Both the position numbers and the translations under genes were made by a program. The notes beneath the pieces were generated by a model that made no database searches, was not told the DNA's origin, and was given only the letters and a program-made list of their open reading frames with translations. A DNA stretch of 64,000 nucleotides, taken from Vespa crabro (taxonomy: Eukaryota; Arthropoda; Insecta; Hymenoptera; Vespidae). Each line of letters opens with the position of its first letter. The first letter of the stretch is position 1. Below are positions 1 to 10,100 of this stretch, in pieces. Where the stretch lies: the NCBI RefSeq assembly GCF_910589235.1, contig NW_025813666.1, forward strand, positions 1 to 64,000, in the 5' to 3' direction.

Positions 1-718
1 ACTATGTTTAAATACGCGTTTTCATATGATAATTGTCGAAAAACGTAATCGACATACGCGAATTTCGGTATATGCGAAGATAAAATCGTGAAATCTTTAA
101 TAATACTTGTGCCACAGTTAGAAAAAATGTTACCAATCGATTCAGAACATTGCATTTCATAAGATCAAACATCTATTTTATATTGGAATCAAAGTTTTTA
201 ACATTCTTTCATATCGTATATACGATTTTTCGCTCATATACGCGTATCGTCGAAAAACGAAAACTTGAAATCTCGTTCAATTTCAATGATTTTATATTCT
301 ATCGATGCAGAATAAAGAATATAACAAGAATATAACGTTTTTTCTATGTTTAAATACGCGTTTTCATATGATAATTGTCGAAAAAACGTAATCGACATAC
401 GCGAATTTCGGTATATGCGAAGATAAAATCGTGAAATATTTAATAATACTTGTGCCACAGTTAGAAAAATGTTACCAATCGATTCAGAACATTGCATTTC
501 ATAAGATCAAACATCTTTTTTATATTGGAATCAAAGTTTTTAACATTCTTTCATATCGTATATACGATTTTTCGCTCATATACGCGTATCGTCGAAAAAC
601 GAAAACTTGAAATCTCGTCCAATTTCAATGATTTTATATTCTATCGATGCAGAATAAAGAATATAACAAGAATATAACGTTTTTACTATGTTTAAATACG
701 CGTTTTCATATGATAATT

Positions 719-729
719 GTCGAAAAACG
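719..729 (+). repeat. Intra-monomer 11-mer, first copy
   Basis: GTCGAAAAACG at monomer position 35-45 occurs again 213 bp later at position 248-258 (932-942 in this monomer). Both are preceded by ATACGCG, 23 bp upstream here and 11 bp upstream in the second copy. This suggests one block duplicated inside the monomer and then altered by a 12-bp length change. Confidence 0.7.
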
Positions 730-746
730 TAATCGACATACGCGAA

Positions 747-763
747 TTTCGGTATATGCGAAG
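747..763 (+). other. CENP-B-box-like motif, one per monomer
   Basis: The reference copy reads TTTCGGTATATGCGAAG. Against the mammalian CENP-B core NTTCGNNNNANNCGGGN it matches TTCG, the central A and the CG, which is 7 of 9 defined positions; the last two G are A. It recurs at monomer position 63-79 in nearly every copy. Copies that lose a core base include those with TTTTGG (near 2112, 2452, 3136), TATGTGAAG (near 23605, 24969), TGCTAAG (32471, 54614) and TATGGGAAG (44385). Binding by any CENP-B-like or pogo-derived protein is only inferred, and in so CpG-rich a monomer a chance match is possible. Confidence 0.4.
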
Positions 764-895
764 ATAAAATCGTGAAATCTTTAATAATACTTGTGCCACA
801 GTTAGAAAAATGTTACCAATCGATTCAGAACATTGCATTTCATAAGATCAAACATCTATTTTATATTGGAATCAAAGTTTTTAACATTCTTTCAT

Positions 896-909
896 ATCGT
901 ATATACGAT
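896..909. other. 14-bp perfect palindrome, one per monomer
   Basis: ATCGTATATACGAT at monomer position 212-225 is its own reverse complement; the flanking bases (T and T) end the symmetry. It is kept in most copies. A T replaces the A at position 221 in at least five monomers (near 1245, 7385, 15569, 30231, 36710), and other single hits are at 32956 and 33644. Short dyad symmetries are common in centromeric satellites of several lineages and could extrude as small hairpins or bind a dimeric protein; neither is shown here. Confidence 0.8.
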
Positions 910-920
910 TTTTCGCTCAT

Positions 921-930
921 ATACGCGTAT
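921..930. other. 10-bp palindrome with ACGCGT core, one per monomer
   Basis: ATACGCGTAT at monomer position 237-246 is a perfect palindrome lying 11 bp downstream of the 14-bp one, so two dyads sit within 35 bp. The core ACGCGT also occurs at position 14-19. The copy at 237-246 is mostly intact. Exceptions are the ACACGTATC variants (near 41141, 44210, 44892) and the CGCGAATCG variants (near 30594, 33662, 35708, 56487, 57170). Confidence 0.7.
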
Positions 931-931
931 C

Positions 932-942
932 GTCGAAAAACG
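932..942 (+). repeat. Intra-monomer 11-mer, second copy
   Basis: This is the second GTCGAAAAACG, identical to the copy at 719-729. It is followed by AAAACTTGAAATCT, whose TGAAATCT also appears in the first half of the monomer at position 89-96, in keeping with two related halves. Confidence 0.7.
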
Positions 943-999
943 AAAACTTGAAATCTCGTTCAATTTCAATGATTTTATATTCTATCGATGCAGAATAAA

Positions 1000-1019
1000 G
1001 AATATAACAAGAATATAAC
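1000..1019 (+). repeat. 11-bp period direct repeat inside the monomer
   Basis: GAATATAAC occurs twice, 11 bp apart, at monomer position 316-324 and 327-335. Two monomers, near 37.15 and 38.16 kb, have lost exactly one 11-bp period, as expected for slippage or recombination between these short repeats. This is the only length change above 1 bp that I found in the window. Confidence 0.85.
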
Positions 1020-1366
1020 GTTTTTACTATGTTTAAATACGCGTTTTCATATGATAATTGTCGAAAAACGTAATCGACATACGCGACTTTCGGTATATGC
1101 GAAGATAAAATCGTGAAATCTTTAATAATACTTGTGCCACAGTTAGAAAAATGTTACCAATCGATTCAGAACATTGCATTTCATAAGATCAAACATCTAT
1201 TTTATATTGGAATCAAAGTTTCTAACATTCTTTCATATCGTATATTCGATTTTTCGCTCATATACGCGTATCGTCGAAAAACGAAAACTTGAAATCTCGT
1301 TCAATTTCAATGATTTTATATTCTATCGATGCAGAATAAAGAATATAACAAGAATATAACGTTTTT

Positions 1367-3414
1367 ACTATGTTTAAATACGCGTTTTCATATGATAATT
1401 GTCGAAAAACGTAATCGACATACGCGAATTTCGGTATATGCGAAGATAAAATCGTGAAATCTTTAATAATACTTGTGCCACAGTTAGAAAAATGTTACCA
1501 ATCGATTCAGAACATTGCATTTCATAAGATCAAACATCTATTTTATATTGGAATCAAAGTTTTTAACATTCTTTCATATCGTATATACGATTTTTCGCTC
1601 ATATACGCGTATCGTCGAAAAACGAAAACTTGAAATCTCGTTCAATTTCAATGATTTTATATTCTATCGATGCAGAAAAAAGAATATAACAAGAATATAA
1701 CGTTTTTACTATGTTTAAATACGCGTTTTCATATGATAATTGTCGAATAACGTAATCGACATACGCGAATTTCGGTATATGCGAAGATAAAATCGTGAAA
1801 TCTTTAATAATACTTGCGCCAAAGTTAGAAAAATGTTACCAATCGATTCAGAACATTGCATTTCATAAGATCAAACATCTATTTTATATTGGAATCAAAG
1901 TTTTTAACATTCTTTCATATCGTATATACGATTTTTCGCTCATATACGCGTATCGTCGAAAAACGAAAACTTGAAATCTCGTTCAATTTCAATGATTTTA
2001 TATTCTATCGATGCAGAATAAAGAATATAACAAGAATATAACGTTTTTACTATGTTTAAATACGCGTTTTCATATGATAATTGTCGAAAAAACGTAATCG
2101 ACACACGCGAATTTTGGTATATGCGAAGATGAAATCGTGAAATCTTTAATAATACTTGTGCCACAGTTAGAAAAATGTTACCAATCGATTCAGAACATTG
2201 CATTTCATAAGATCAAACATCTATTTTATATTGGAATCAAAGTTTTTAACATTCTTTCATATCGTATATACGATTTTTCGCTCATATACGCGTATCGTCG
2301 AAAAACGAAAACTTGAAATCTCGTTCAATTTCAATGATTTTATATTCTATCGATGCAGAATAAAGAATATAACAAGAATATAACGTTTTTACTATGTTTA
2401 AATACGCGTTTTCATATGATAATTTTCGAAAAACGTAATCGACATACGCGAATTTTGGTATATGCGAAGATAAAATCGTGAAATCTTTAATAATACTTGT
2501 GCCACAGTTAGAAAAATGTTACCAATCGATTCAGAACATTGCATTTCATAAGATCAAACATCTATTTTATATTGGAATCAAAGTTTTTAACATTCTTTCA
2601 TATCGTATATACGATTTTTCGCTCATATACGCGTATCGTCGAAAAACGAAAACTTGAAATCTCGTTCAATTTCAATGATTTTATATTCTATCGATGCAGA
2701 AAAAAGAATATAACAAGAATATAACGTTTTTACTATGTTTAAATACGCGTTTTCATATGATAATTGTCGAATAACGTAATCGACATACGCGAATTTCGGT
2801 ATATGCGAAGATAAAATCGTGAAATCTTTAATAATACTTGCGCCAAAGTTAGAAAAATGTTACCAATCGATTCAGAACATTGCATTTCATAAGATCAAAC
2901 ATCTATTTTATATTGGAATCAAAGTTTTTAACATTCTTTCATATCGTATATACGATTTTTCGCTCATATACGCGTATCGCCGAAAAACGAAAACTTGAAA
3001 TCTCGTTCAATTTCAATGATTTTATATTCTATCGATGCAGAATAAAGAATATAACAAGAATATAACGTTTTTACTATGTTTAAATACGCGTTTTCATATG
3101 ATAATTGTCGAAAAACGTAATCGACACACGCGAATTTTGGTATATGCGAAGATGAAATCGTGAAATCTTTAATAATACTTGTGCCACAATTAGAAAAATG
3201 TTACCAATCGATTCAGAACATTGCATTTCATAAGATCAAACATCTATTTTACATTGGAATCAAAGTTTTTAACATTCTTTCATATCGTATATACGATTTT
3301 TTCGCTCATATACGCGTATCGTCGAAAAACGAAAACTTGAAATCTCGTTCAATTTCAATGATTTTATATTCTATCGATGCAGAATAAAGAATATAACAAG
3401 AATATAACGTTTTT
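1367..3414 (+). repeat. Trimer duplication (two copies of three monomers)
   Basis: Monomers at 1367-2390 and 2391-3414 share a set of rare variants in the same order: GCAGAAAAAAG (near 1672 and 2696), CGAATAACG (near 1745 and 2768) with CGCCAAAG (near 1815 and 2838), then CGACACACG with TTTTGG and GATGAAATC (near 2098 and 3122). The offset is about 1024 bp, three monomers plus a one-base indel. Differences between the copies include TCGCCGAAA near 2977 and an extra T near 3297. Tandem duplication by unequal exchange is the simple explanation. Confidence 0.85.
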
Positions 3415-6400
3415 ACTATGTTTAAATACGCGTTTTCATATGATAATTGTCGAAAAACGTAATCGACATACGCGAATTTCGGTATATGCGAAGATAAAAT
3501 CGTGAAATCTTTAATAATACTTGTGCCACAGTTAGAAAAATGTTACCAATCGATTCAGAACATTGCATTTCATAAGATCAAACATCTATTTTATATTGGA
3601 ATCAAAGTTTTGAACATTCTTTCATATCGTATATACGATTTTTCGCTCATATACGCGTATCGTCGAAAAACGAAAACTTGAAATCTCGTTCAATTTCAAT
3701 GATTTTATATTCTATCGATGCAGAATAAAGAATATAACAAGAATATAACGTTTTTACTATGTTTAAATACGCGTTTTCATATGATAATTGTCGAAAAACC
3801 TAATCGACATACGCGAATTTCGGTATATGCGAAGATAAAATCGTGAAATCTTTAATAATACTTGTGCCACAGTTAGAAAAATGTTACCAATCGATTCAGA
3901 ACATTGCATTTCATAAGATCAAACATCTATTTTATATTGGAATCAAAGTTTTTAACATTCTTTCATATCGTATATACGATTTTTCGCTCATATACGCGTA
4001 TCGTCGAAAAACGAAAACTTGAAATCTCGTTCAATTTCAATGATTTTATATTCTATCGATGCAGAATAAAGAATATAACAAGAATATAACGTTTTTACTA
4101 TGTTTAAATACGCGTTTTCATATGATAATTGTCGAAAAACGTAATCGACATACGCGAATTTCGGTATATGCGAAGATAAAATCGTGAAATCTTTAATAAT
4201 ACTTGTGCCACAGTTAGAAAAATGTTACCAATCGATTCAGAACATTGCATTTCATAAGATCAAACATCTATTTTATATTGGAATCAAAGTTTTTAACATT
4301 CTTTCATATCGTATATACGATTTTTCGCTCATATACGCGTATCGTCGAAAAACGAAAACTTGAAATCTCGTTCAATTTCATGATTTTATATTCTATCGAT
4401 GCAGAATAAAGAATTTAACAAGAATATAACGTTTTTACTATGTTTAAATACGCGTTTTCATATGATAATTGTCGAAAAACGTAATCGACATACGCGAATT
4501 TCGGTATATGCGAAGATAAAATCGTGAAATCTTTAATAATACTTGTGCCACAGTTAGAAAAATGTTACCAATCGATTCAGAACATTGCATTTCATAAGAT
4601 CAAACATCTATTTTATATTGGAATCAAAGTTTTTAACATTCTTTCATATCGTATATACGATTTTTCGCTCATATACGCGTATCGTCGAAAAACGAAAACT
4701 TGAAATCTCGTTCAATTTCATTGATTTTATATTCTATCGATGCAGAATAAAGAATATAACAAGAATATAACGTTTTTACTATGTTTAAATAAGCGTTTTC
4801 ATATGATAATTGTCGAAAAACGTAATCGACATACGCGAATTTCGGTATATGCGAAGATAAAATCGTGAAATCTTTAATAATACTTGTGCCACAGTTAGAA
4901 AAATGTTACCAATCGATTCAGAACATTGCATTTCATAAGATCAAACATCTATTTTATATTGGAATCAAAGTTTTTAGCATTCTTTCATATCGTATATACG
5001 ATTTTTCGCTCATATACGCGTATCGTCGAAAAACGAAAACTTGAAATCTCGTTCAATATCAATGATTTTATATTCTATCGATGCAGAATAAAGAATATAA
5101 CAAGAATATAACGTTTTTACTATGTTTAAATACGCGTTTTCATATGATAATTGTCGAGAAACGTAATCGACATACGCGAATTTCGGTATATGCGAAGATA
5201 AAATCGTGAAATCTTTAATAATACTTGTGCCACAGTTAGAAAAATGTTACCAATCGATTCAGAACATTGCATTTCATAAGATCAAACATCTATTTTATAT
5301 TGGAATCAAAGTTTTTAACATTCTTTCATATCGTATATACGATTTTTCGCTCATATACGCGTATCGTCGAAAAACGAAAACTTGAAATCTCGTTCAATTT
5401 CAATGATTTTATATTCTATCGATGCAGAATAAAGAATATAACAAGAATATAACGTTTTTACTATGTTTAAATACGCGTTTTCATATGATAATTGTCGAAA
5501 AACCTAATCGACATACGCGAATTTCGGTATATGCGAAGATAAAATCGTGAAATCTTTAATAATACTTGTGCCACAGTTAGAAAAATGTTACCAATCGATT
5601 CAGAACATTGCATTTCATAAGATCAAACATCTATTTTATATTGGAATCAAAGTTTTTAACATTCTTTCATATCGTATATACGATTTTTCGCTCATATACG
5701 CGTATCGTCGAAAAACGAAAACTTGAAATCTCGTTCAATTTCAATGATTTTATATTCTATCGATGCAGAATAAAGAATATAACAAGAATATAACGTTTTT
5801 ACTATGTTTAAATACGCGTTTTCATATGATAATTGTCGAAAAACGTAATCGACATACGCGAATTTCGGTATATGCGAAGATAAAATCGTGAAATCTTTAA
5901 TAATACTTGTGCCACAGTTAGATAAATGTTACCAATCGATTCAGAACATTGCATTTCATAAGATCAAACATCTATTTTATATTGGAATCAAAGTTTTTAA
6001 CATTCTTTCATATCGTATATACGATTTTTCGCTCATATACGCGTATCGTCGAAAAACGAAAACTTGAAATCTCGTTCAATTTCAATGATTTTATATTCTA
6101 TCGATGCAGAATAAAGAATATAACAAGAATATAACGTTTTTACTATGTTTAAATACGCGTTTTCATATGATAATTGTCGAAAAACGTAATCGACATACGC
6201 GAATTTCGGTATATGCGAAGATAAAATCGTGAAATCTTTAATAATACTTGTGCCACAGTTAGAAAAATGTTACCAATCGATTCAGAACATTGCATTTCAT
6301 AAGATCAAACATCTATTTTATATTGGAATCAAAGTTTTTAACATTCTTTCATATCGTATATACGATTTTTCGCTCATATACGCGTATCGTCGAAAAACGA

Positions 6401-7164
6401 AAACTTGAAATCTCGTTCAATTTCAATGATTTTATATTCTATCGATGCAGAATAAAGAATATAACAAGAATATAACGTTTTTACTATGTTTAAATACGCG
6501 TTTTCATATGATAATTGTCGAAAAACGTAATCGACATACGCGAATTTCGGTATATGCGAAGATAAAATCGTGATATCTTTAATAATACTTGTGCCACAGT
6601 TAGATAAATGTTACCAATCGATTCAGAACATTGCATTTCATAAGATCAAACATCTATTTTATATTGGAATCAAAGTTTTTAACATTCTTTCATATCGTAT
6701 ATACGATTTTTCGCTCATATACGCGTATCGTCGAAAAACGAAAACTTGAAATCTCGTTCAATTTCAATGATTTTATATTCTATCGATGCAGAATAAAGAA
6801 TATAACAAGAATATAACGTTTTTACTATGTTTAAATACGCGTTTTCATATGATAATTGTCGAAAAACGTAATCGACATACGCGAATTTCGGTATATGCGA
6901 AGATAAAATCGTGAAATCTTTAATAATACTTGTGCCACAGTTAGAAAAATGTTACCAATCGATTCAGAACATTGCATTTCATAAGATCAAACATCTATTT
7001 TACATTGGAATCAAAGTTTTTAACATTCTTTCATATCGTATATACGATTTTTCGCTCATATACGCGTATCGTCGAAAAACGAAAACTTGAAATCTCGTTC
7101 AATTTCAATGATTTTATATTCTATCGATGCAGAATAAAGAATATAACAAGAATATAACGTTTTT
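3415..7164 (+). repeat. Monomers 11-21, no clear higher-order unit
   Basis: Eleven monomers near the consensus. Notable variants are TTTTGAAC near 3609, CCTAATC near 3799 and 5503, a one-base deletion giving TTTCATGATT near 4377, TTTCATTGATT near 4716, the TAAGCG start variant near 4790 followed by AATATCAATG near 5055, GATAAATG near 5922 and 6603, and ACATTGG near 7002. The CCTAATC monomers are five apart, which may be the trace of an older duplication. No gene or inserted element is seen. Confidence 0.85.
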
Positions 7165-10100
7165 ACTATGTTTAAATACGCGTTTTCATATGATAATTGT
7201 CGAAAAACGTAATCGACATACGCGAATTTCGGTATATGCGAAGATAAAATCGTGAAATCTTTAATAATACTTGTGCCACAGTTAGAAAAATGTTACCAAT
7301 CGATTCAGAACATTGCATTTCATAAGATCAAACATCTATTTTATATTGGAATCAAAGTTTTTAACATTCTTTCATATCGTATATTCGATTTTTCGCTCAT
7401 ATACGCGTATCGTCGAAAAACGAAAACTTGAAATCTCGTTCAATTTCAATGATTTTATATTCTATCGATGCAAAATAAAGAATATAACAAGAATATAACG
7501 TTTTTACTATGTTTAAATACGCGTTTTCATATGATAATTGTCGAAAAACGTAATCGACATACGCGAATTTCGGTATATGCGAAGATAAAATCGTGAAATC
7601 TTTAATAATACTTGTGCCACAGTTAGAAAAATGTTACCAATCGATTCAGAACATTGCATTTCATAAGATCAAACATCTATTTTATATTGGAATCAAAGTT
7701 TTTAACATTCTTTCATATCGTATATACGATTTTTCGCTCATATACGCGTATCGTCGAAAAACGAAAACTTGAAATCTCGTTCAATTTCAATGATTTTATA
7801 TTCTATGGATGCAGAATAAAGAATATAACAAGAATATAACGTTTTTACTATGTTTAAATACGCGTTTTCATATGATAATTGTCGAAAAACGTAATCGACA
7901 TACGCGAATTTCGGTATATGCGAAGATAAAATCGTGAAATCTTTAATAATACTTGTGCCACAATTAGAAAAATGTTACCAATCGATTCAGAACATTGCAT
8001 TTCATAAGATCAAACATCTATTTTACATTGGAATCAAAGTTTTTAACATTCTTTCATATCGTATATACGATTTTTCGCTCATATACGCGTATCGTCGAAA
8101 AACGAAAACTTGAAATCTCGTTCAATTTCAATGATTTTATATTCTATCGATGCAGAATAAAGAATATAACAAGAATATAACGTTTTTACTATGTTTAAAT
8201 ACGTGTTTTCATATGATAATTGTCGAAAAACGTAATCGACATACGCGAATTTCGGTATATGCGAAGATAAAATCGTGAAATCTTTAATAATACTTGTGCC
8301 ACAGTTAGAAAAATGTTACCAATCGATTCAGAACATTGCATTTCATAAGATCAAACATCTATTTTACATTGGAATCAAAGTTTTTAACATTCTTTCATAT
8401 CGTATATACGATTTTTCGCTCATATACGCGTATCGTCGAAAAACGAAAACTTGAAATCTCGTTCAATTTCAATGATTTTATATTCTATCGATGCAGAATA
8501 AAGAATATAACAAGAATATAACGTTTTTACTATGTTTAAATACGTGTTTTCATATGATAATTGTCGAAAAACGTAATCGACATACGCGAATTTCGGTATA
8601 TGCGAAGATAAAATCGTGAAATCTTTAATAATACTTGTGCCACAGTTAGAAAAATGTTACCAATCGATTCAGAACATTGCATTTCATAAGATCAAACATC
8701 TATTTTACATTGGAATCAAAGTTTTTAACATTCTTTCATATCGTATATACGATTTTTCGCTCATATACGCGTATCGTCGAAAAACGAAAACTTGAAATCT
8801 CGTTCAATTTCAATGATTTTATATTCTATCGATGCAGAATAAAGAATATAACAAGAATATAACGTTTTTACTATGTTTAAATACGAATTTTCATATGATA
8901 ATTGTCGAAAAACGTAATCGACATACGCGAATTTCGGTATATGCGAAGATAAAATCGTGAAATCTTTAATAATACTTGTGCCACAGTTAGAAAAATGTTA
9001 CCAATCGATTCAGAACATTGCATTTCATAAGATCAAACATCTATTTTATATTGGAATCAAAGTTTTTAACATTCTTTCATATCGTATATACGATTTCTCG
9101 CTCATATACGCGTATCGTCGAAAAACGAAAACTTGAAATCTCGTTCAATTTCAATGATTTTATATTCTATGGATGCAGAATAAAGAATATAACAAGAATA
9201 TAACGTTTTTACTATGTTTAAATACGCGTTTTCATATGATAATTGTCGAAAAACGTAGTCGACATACGCGAATTTCGGTATATGCGAAGATAAAATAGTG
9301 AAATCTTTAATAATACTTGTGCCACAGTTAGAAAAATGTTACCAATCGATTCAGAACATTGCATTTCATAAGATCAAACATCTATTTTACATTGGAATCA
9401 AAGTTTTTAACATTCTTTCATATCGTATATACGATTTTTCGCTCATATACGCGTATCGTCGAAAAACGAAAACTTGAAATCTCGTTCAATTTCAATGATT
9501 TTATATTCTATCGATGCAGAATAAAGAATATAACAAGAATATATCGTTTTTACTATGTTTAAATACGCGTTTTCATATGATAATTGTCGAAAAACGTAAT
9601 CGACATACGCGAATTTCGGTATATGCGAAGATAAAATCGTGAAATCTTTAATAATACTTGTGCCACAGTTAGAAAAATGTTACCAATCGATTCAGAACAT
9701 TGCATTTCATAAGATCAAACATCTATTTTACATTGGAATCAAAGTTTTTAACATTCTTTCATATCGTATATACGATTTTTCGCTCATATACGCGTATCGT
9801 CGAAAAACGAAAACTTGAAATCTCGTTCAATTTCAATGATTTTATATTCTATCGATGCAGAATAAAGAATATAACAAGAATATAACGTTTTTACTATGTT
9901 TAAATACGCGTTTTCATATGATAATTGTCGAAAAACGTAATCGACATACGCGAATTTCGGTATATGCGAAGATAAAATCGTGAAATCTTTAATAATACTT
10001 GTGCCACAGTTAGATAAATGTTACCAATCGATTCAGAACATTGCATTTCATAAGATCAAACATCTATTTTATATTGGAATCAAAGTTTTTAACATTCTTT

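Larger units (their letters stand above)
685..1025 (+). repeat. Representative consensus monomer (341 bp)
   Basis: This copy appears to match the consensus throughout, so it is a convenient reference; monomer position 1 is the A of ACTATG and the phase is arbitrary. Landmarks by monomer position: ACGCGT at 14-19, CATATG at 23-28, a CENP-B-like motif at 63-79, ATCGAT at 135-140 and again at 300-305, a 14-bp palindrome at 212-225, a 10-bp palindrome at 237-246, an 11-mer repeated at 35-45 and 248-258, a GAATATAAC direct repeat at 316-324 and 327-335, and a T5 run at 337-341. Base count by hand: 46 G, 52 C, 22 CpG, 8 GpC. No promoter, RNA polymerase III box, tRNA-like fold or open frame with a convincing start was found in it. 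Confidence 0.97.
1..1366 (+). repeat. Left-edge monomers 1-4, single-base indels
   Basis: Four monomers of the array. The first has an extra A near 122-127 and TTCTATG where others have TTACTATG (341-347). The second has an extra A near 378, CATCTTTTT near 511 and CGTCC near 617. The fourth has GACTTTCGG near 1085, TTTCTAAC near 1219 and the ATATTCGAT palindrome variant near 1243. Nothing other than satellite is present. Confidence 0.9.

Noticed and set aside
234..497. Minus-strand open frames of 61-87 residues (also 1940-2203 and 58525-58710)
   Set aside because: They appear only where chance variants or indels remove a stop or add a start, in three of 188 monomers. They are satellite shadows without a conserved start or any known domain.
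685..1025. Monomer as a tandem remnant of a transposon (terminal repeats, transposase or reverse transcriptase traces)
   Set aside because: No terminal inverted repeats longer than the short palindromes, no target-site duplications and no recognisable transposase or polymerase motifs in any frame.
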